From Methanobacteriota archaeon (GTDB taxonomy: Archaea > Thermoplasmatota > Poseidoniia > Poseidoniales > Poseidoniaceae): a DNA stretch of 24,877 bases. The stretch lies in NCBI GenBank assembly GCA_018662715.1, contig JABJFP010000016.1, positions 1-24,877 of the forward strand, read 5' to 3'. The position numbers were made by a program, and so were the translations under genes. Below, piece after piece: positions 23,493 to 24,877 of this stretch. Each line of letters opens with the position of its first letter. The first letter of the stretch is position 1. The notes beneath the pieces were generated by a model. It worked only from the letters and a program-made list of their open reading frames with translations, was not told the DNA's origin and did no database searches.

Positions 23493-23903
23493 ATGTCAGA
23501 ATCACGAAAAGTCATTGTCAACGGAACAGAATATGTAGTTGAACTCGAGGGTGAGGGCACGTCTTGGAAGGCAACAGTGGAGGGTAAAACTTACGATATC
23601 GAAATGCCCGATGCCCCCCCTGCTCCCAAACAACGCCGTTCCGGCGGAGGAAAGAAGAAGAAGTCAGGGACAGTTTCTGCCAACATACCAGGTAAAGTGG
23701 TTACCGTAGAAGTTTCTGTAGGCGACGAAGTCACAGAAGGACAAGTTATTCTCATTCTTGAAGCCATGAAAATGCAAAATGAAATTCAAGCCCCAGTCAC
23801 AGGAACAGTCATTTCGGTTCATTGTGATGAAGGGGAGGCTATTGAGGCAAATGTGCCTCTCGTTGTGATTGAGCCTGTCCCTGAGCCCGAAACAGAAGAA
23901 TGA
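23493..23903 (+). CDS. Biotin carboxyl carrier protein of acyl-CoA carboxylase
   Basis: Carries biotin between the biotin carboxylase and the carboxyltransferase. The 136-residue protein has an N-terminal beta segment (KVIVNGTEYVVELEG), a flexible Pro/Lys/Gly linker (about 40-58), and a biotinyl domain with LEAMKMQNEI, biotin attached at K93. The ATG at 23493 follows a strong GGAGGT at 6 nt; an in-frame ATG at 23457 would overlap the previous gene. The biotin carboxylase subunit is not found in this window. Biotinylation is expected from the ligase half of the fusion at 2774-4228. Confidence 0.95.
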   Translation: MSESRKVIVNGTEYVVELEGEGTSWKATVEGKTYDIEMPDAPPAPKQRRSGGGKKKKSGTVSANIPGKVVTVEVSVGDEVTEGQVILILEAMKMQNEIQAPVTGTVISVHCDEGEAIEANVPLVVIEPVPEPETEE

Positions 23904-23959
23904 TTCTTTTCGCTGGAACGAGGCAAGAGTTAATCAAGCATAGAAGGGGTGTCTTAGTT

Positions 23960-24199
23960 ATGCCCAACAAACCCGTGTGTGATTTACCTGGATGCGGAGA
24001 AGAGGGGACGGTAGTTTCTCGGCTTTCGCCTGAAGGTTATCTCGTTGCAACGGGAAAGAAGGCGTACTCATTTCGTGAAGCCTACAGACGATTCCATTAC
24101 TGTTCAGGGCATCATGATGAACTAATGGGAGGCGTTTGGTCTCGCGTTCGCAAGCCCGATGACAAAAAGGACGGCCATGTTGCTCCAACAGCAATTTGA
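23960..24199 (+). CDS. Small putative zinc-binding protein
   Basis: A 79-residue protein with CDLPGC (C7, C12) and HYCSGHH (C48, H51/H52), spaced as in a single zinc site. No family recognised. I chose the ATG at 23960 because GGGGTG lies 8 nt upstream and the cysteine motif starts right after; an earlier ATG at 23900 overlaps the biotin carrier stop and would add 20 residues of uncertain reality. It may be co-transcribed with the carboxylase genes. Confidence 0.62.
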   Translation: MPNKPVCDLPGCGEEGTVVSRLSPEGYLVATGKKAYSFREAYRRFHYCSGHHDELMGGVWSRVRKPDDKKDGHVAPTAI

Positions 24200-24218
24200 G
24201 GACCTTGTCGTAGTAGTG

Positions 24219-24229
24219 CTGATATACTG
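24219..24229 (+). promoter_or_regulatory. Probable promoter of a leaderless secreted-protein gene
   Basis: GATATAC, centred near 24224, is a TATA-like box about 24 nt before the ATG at 24248. No ribosome binding site is present between them (the spacer reads GCGCAGTTTTGGTCAATAC). The spacing predicts transcription beginning at or beside the start codon. Confidence 0.4.
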
Positions 24230-24247
24230 CGCAGTTTTGGTCAATAC

Positions 24248-24877
24248 ATGCGCCAGCCTACTCAATCCCAATCATCTCCCACTGTAGCCAGTCTGCTTTC
24301 CTTGATGCTCATTTTTGGAATGTTGATGGGAGTTGTGGCCCCATCTGCCCAGGCCGTTGGTCCGAACCAAAATGACCTGAACTCCAGCGGTGACCTGCCG
24401 GATAATACTTCGGTCAGTGTCACCAACTACATTTTCTCCAGTACATTCAGTGGTAGCGGAGAATTGGATATTGGCGATGATAATGACTACTTGCGGGTTG
24501 CTTTGACTTCTACACAAGGCCTCTATGCGTCACTTTCCTTCCCAGCAACCACCACTTATGCCAACGGCACAACGGTGTCAAATGATTTCGACCTGGTCTT
24601 TTACGATGCGAACCAAACTTACATGGATGATTCTTTTATGAATAATCCCGAAACTCTCACTACCAACACCACCATCCCTCATGGAGGGATGGTCTACATC
24701 CAAATTGCGCGATATGCTGGAACTGGGACATGGAGCCTCTCTCTCTCCAAATTTACTGTTTCCACCAGTACCGGCGGCGGCGGAGGCGCCTCAGTGACGA
24801 ACTGTACAGGAAATGCGAGCACGAACCCTGACATCCTAGAACCAAACGACACCACCGCCACAGCAACTTCTGCTTCC
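24248..24877 (+). CDS. Secreted protein with PPC-like domains, 5' part, runs off the window
   Basis: The frame is open for 210 codons from the ATG to the right edge. Residues 1-36 are a signal peptide: polar Gln/Ser-rich start, hydrophobic core (LLSLMLIFGMLMGVVA) and an APSAQA cleavage-type end. The next ~120 residues form a beta-rich domain with DDNDYLRVAL and GMVYIQIARYAGTGTWSLSLS, the layout of bacterial pre-peptidase C-terminal (PPC) domains, then a Gly-rich linker (TGGGGGAS). A second such domain appears to start at EPNDTTATAT (198-207), the usual PPC opening. PPC domains accompany extracellular proteases and adhesins; the functional part, if any, lies beyond the window. Ser/Thr/Asn-rich composition differs from its neighbours, as expected for a surface protein. 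Confidence 0.82.
   Translation, partial: MRQPTQSQSSPTVASLLSLMLIFGMLMGVVAPSAQAVGPNQNDLNSSGDLPDNTSVSVTNYIFSSTFSGSGELDIGDDNDYLRVALTSTQGLYASLSFPATTTYANGTTVSNDFDLVFYDANQTYMDDSFMNNPETLTTNTTIPHGGMVYIQIARYAGTGTWSLSLSKFTVSTSTGGGGGASVTNCTGNASTNPDILEPNDTTATATSAS

Noticed and set aside
1..24877. CRISPR array, insertion sequence or prophage
   Set aside because: No spaced direct repeats, transposase or integrase motifs, or phage structural genes were found; the window reads as ordinary chromosome with unusual fusions.

Overview
The window looks like a chromosomal piece from a marine planktonic archaeon of the Thermoplasmatota, most likely Marine Group II (Poseidoniales). What is seen: archaeal-type RNA polymerase genes in the order rpoH-rpoB, a Pop5-like RNase P protein, an FtsZ-family GTPase, a tRNA-Lys gene without an encoded CCA, dense gene packing, and a mix of Shine-Dalgarno-led and apparently leaderless genes. 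The Marine Group II assignment itself is inference from this gene mix and should be checked by phylogeny of RpoB. No insertion sequence, CRISPR array or integrase is visible, and no gene-free stretch exceeds 300 bases.

Layout. 1-2574 (minus): tRNA-Lys(UUU), rpoH with a long N-terminal extension, and the 5' part of rpoB, which leaves the window. 2774-4228 (plus): a methyltransferase fused to a biotin-protein ligase. 4217-5165 (minus): Pop5-like protein and a small membrane protein. 5219-6664 (plus): a polytopic membrane protein. 6661-7938 (minus): a TPR protein followed by an FtsZ-like GTPase. 8119-13958 (plus): a five-gene respiratory operon coding for a secreted/anchored protein with a CxCH motif, a small membrane protein, a Rieske protein, a b6-type cytochrome b, and a 935-residue protein that joins the C-terminal half of cytochrome b to an HdrD-like iron-sulfur/CCG module. 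14017-21598 (minus): a nearly continuous run of genes: methylmalonyl-CoA mutase B12-binding subunit, MeaB GTPase, dolichol-kinase-like protein, a 36-residue membrane peptide, then a very tight block asnB, gshA, a saccharopine/lysine dehydrogenase-like gene, a membrane protein, a di-cluster ferredoxin and a small membrane protein. 21734-24199 (plus): propionyl/acyl-CoA carboxylase carboxyltransferase, a small accessory subunit, biotin carrier protein and a small putative zinc protein. 24248-24877 (plus): 5' part of a secreted protein with PPC-like domains.

How the genes fit together. The carboxyltransferase, biotin carrier, B12-binding mutase subunit and MeaB belong to the propionyl-CoA to succinyl-CoA route; the biotin ligase at the left end could charge the carrier. 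The biotin carboxylase, the large mutase subunit and the epimerase are not in the window. The respiratory operon is the most unusual part: it pairs quinol-oxidising bc/b6f-type subunits with a cytoplasmic module of the kind that reduces disulfides in methanogen HdrDE. On the facing strand lies a gene for gamma-glutamylcysteine synthesis, which makes a low-molecular-weight thiol a candidate redox partner. That link is a hypothesis, not something the sequence proves.
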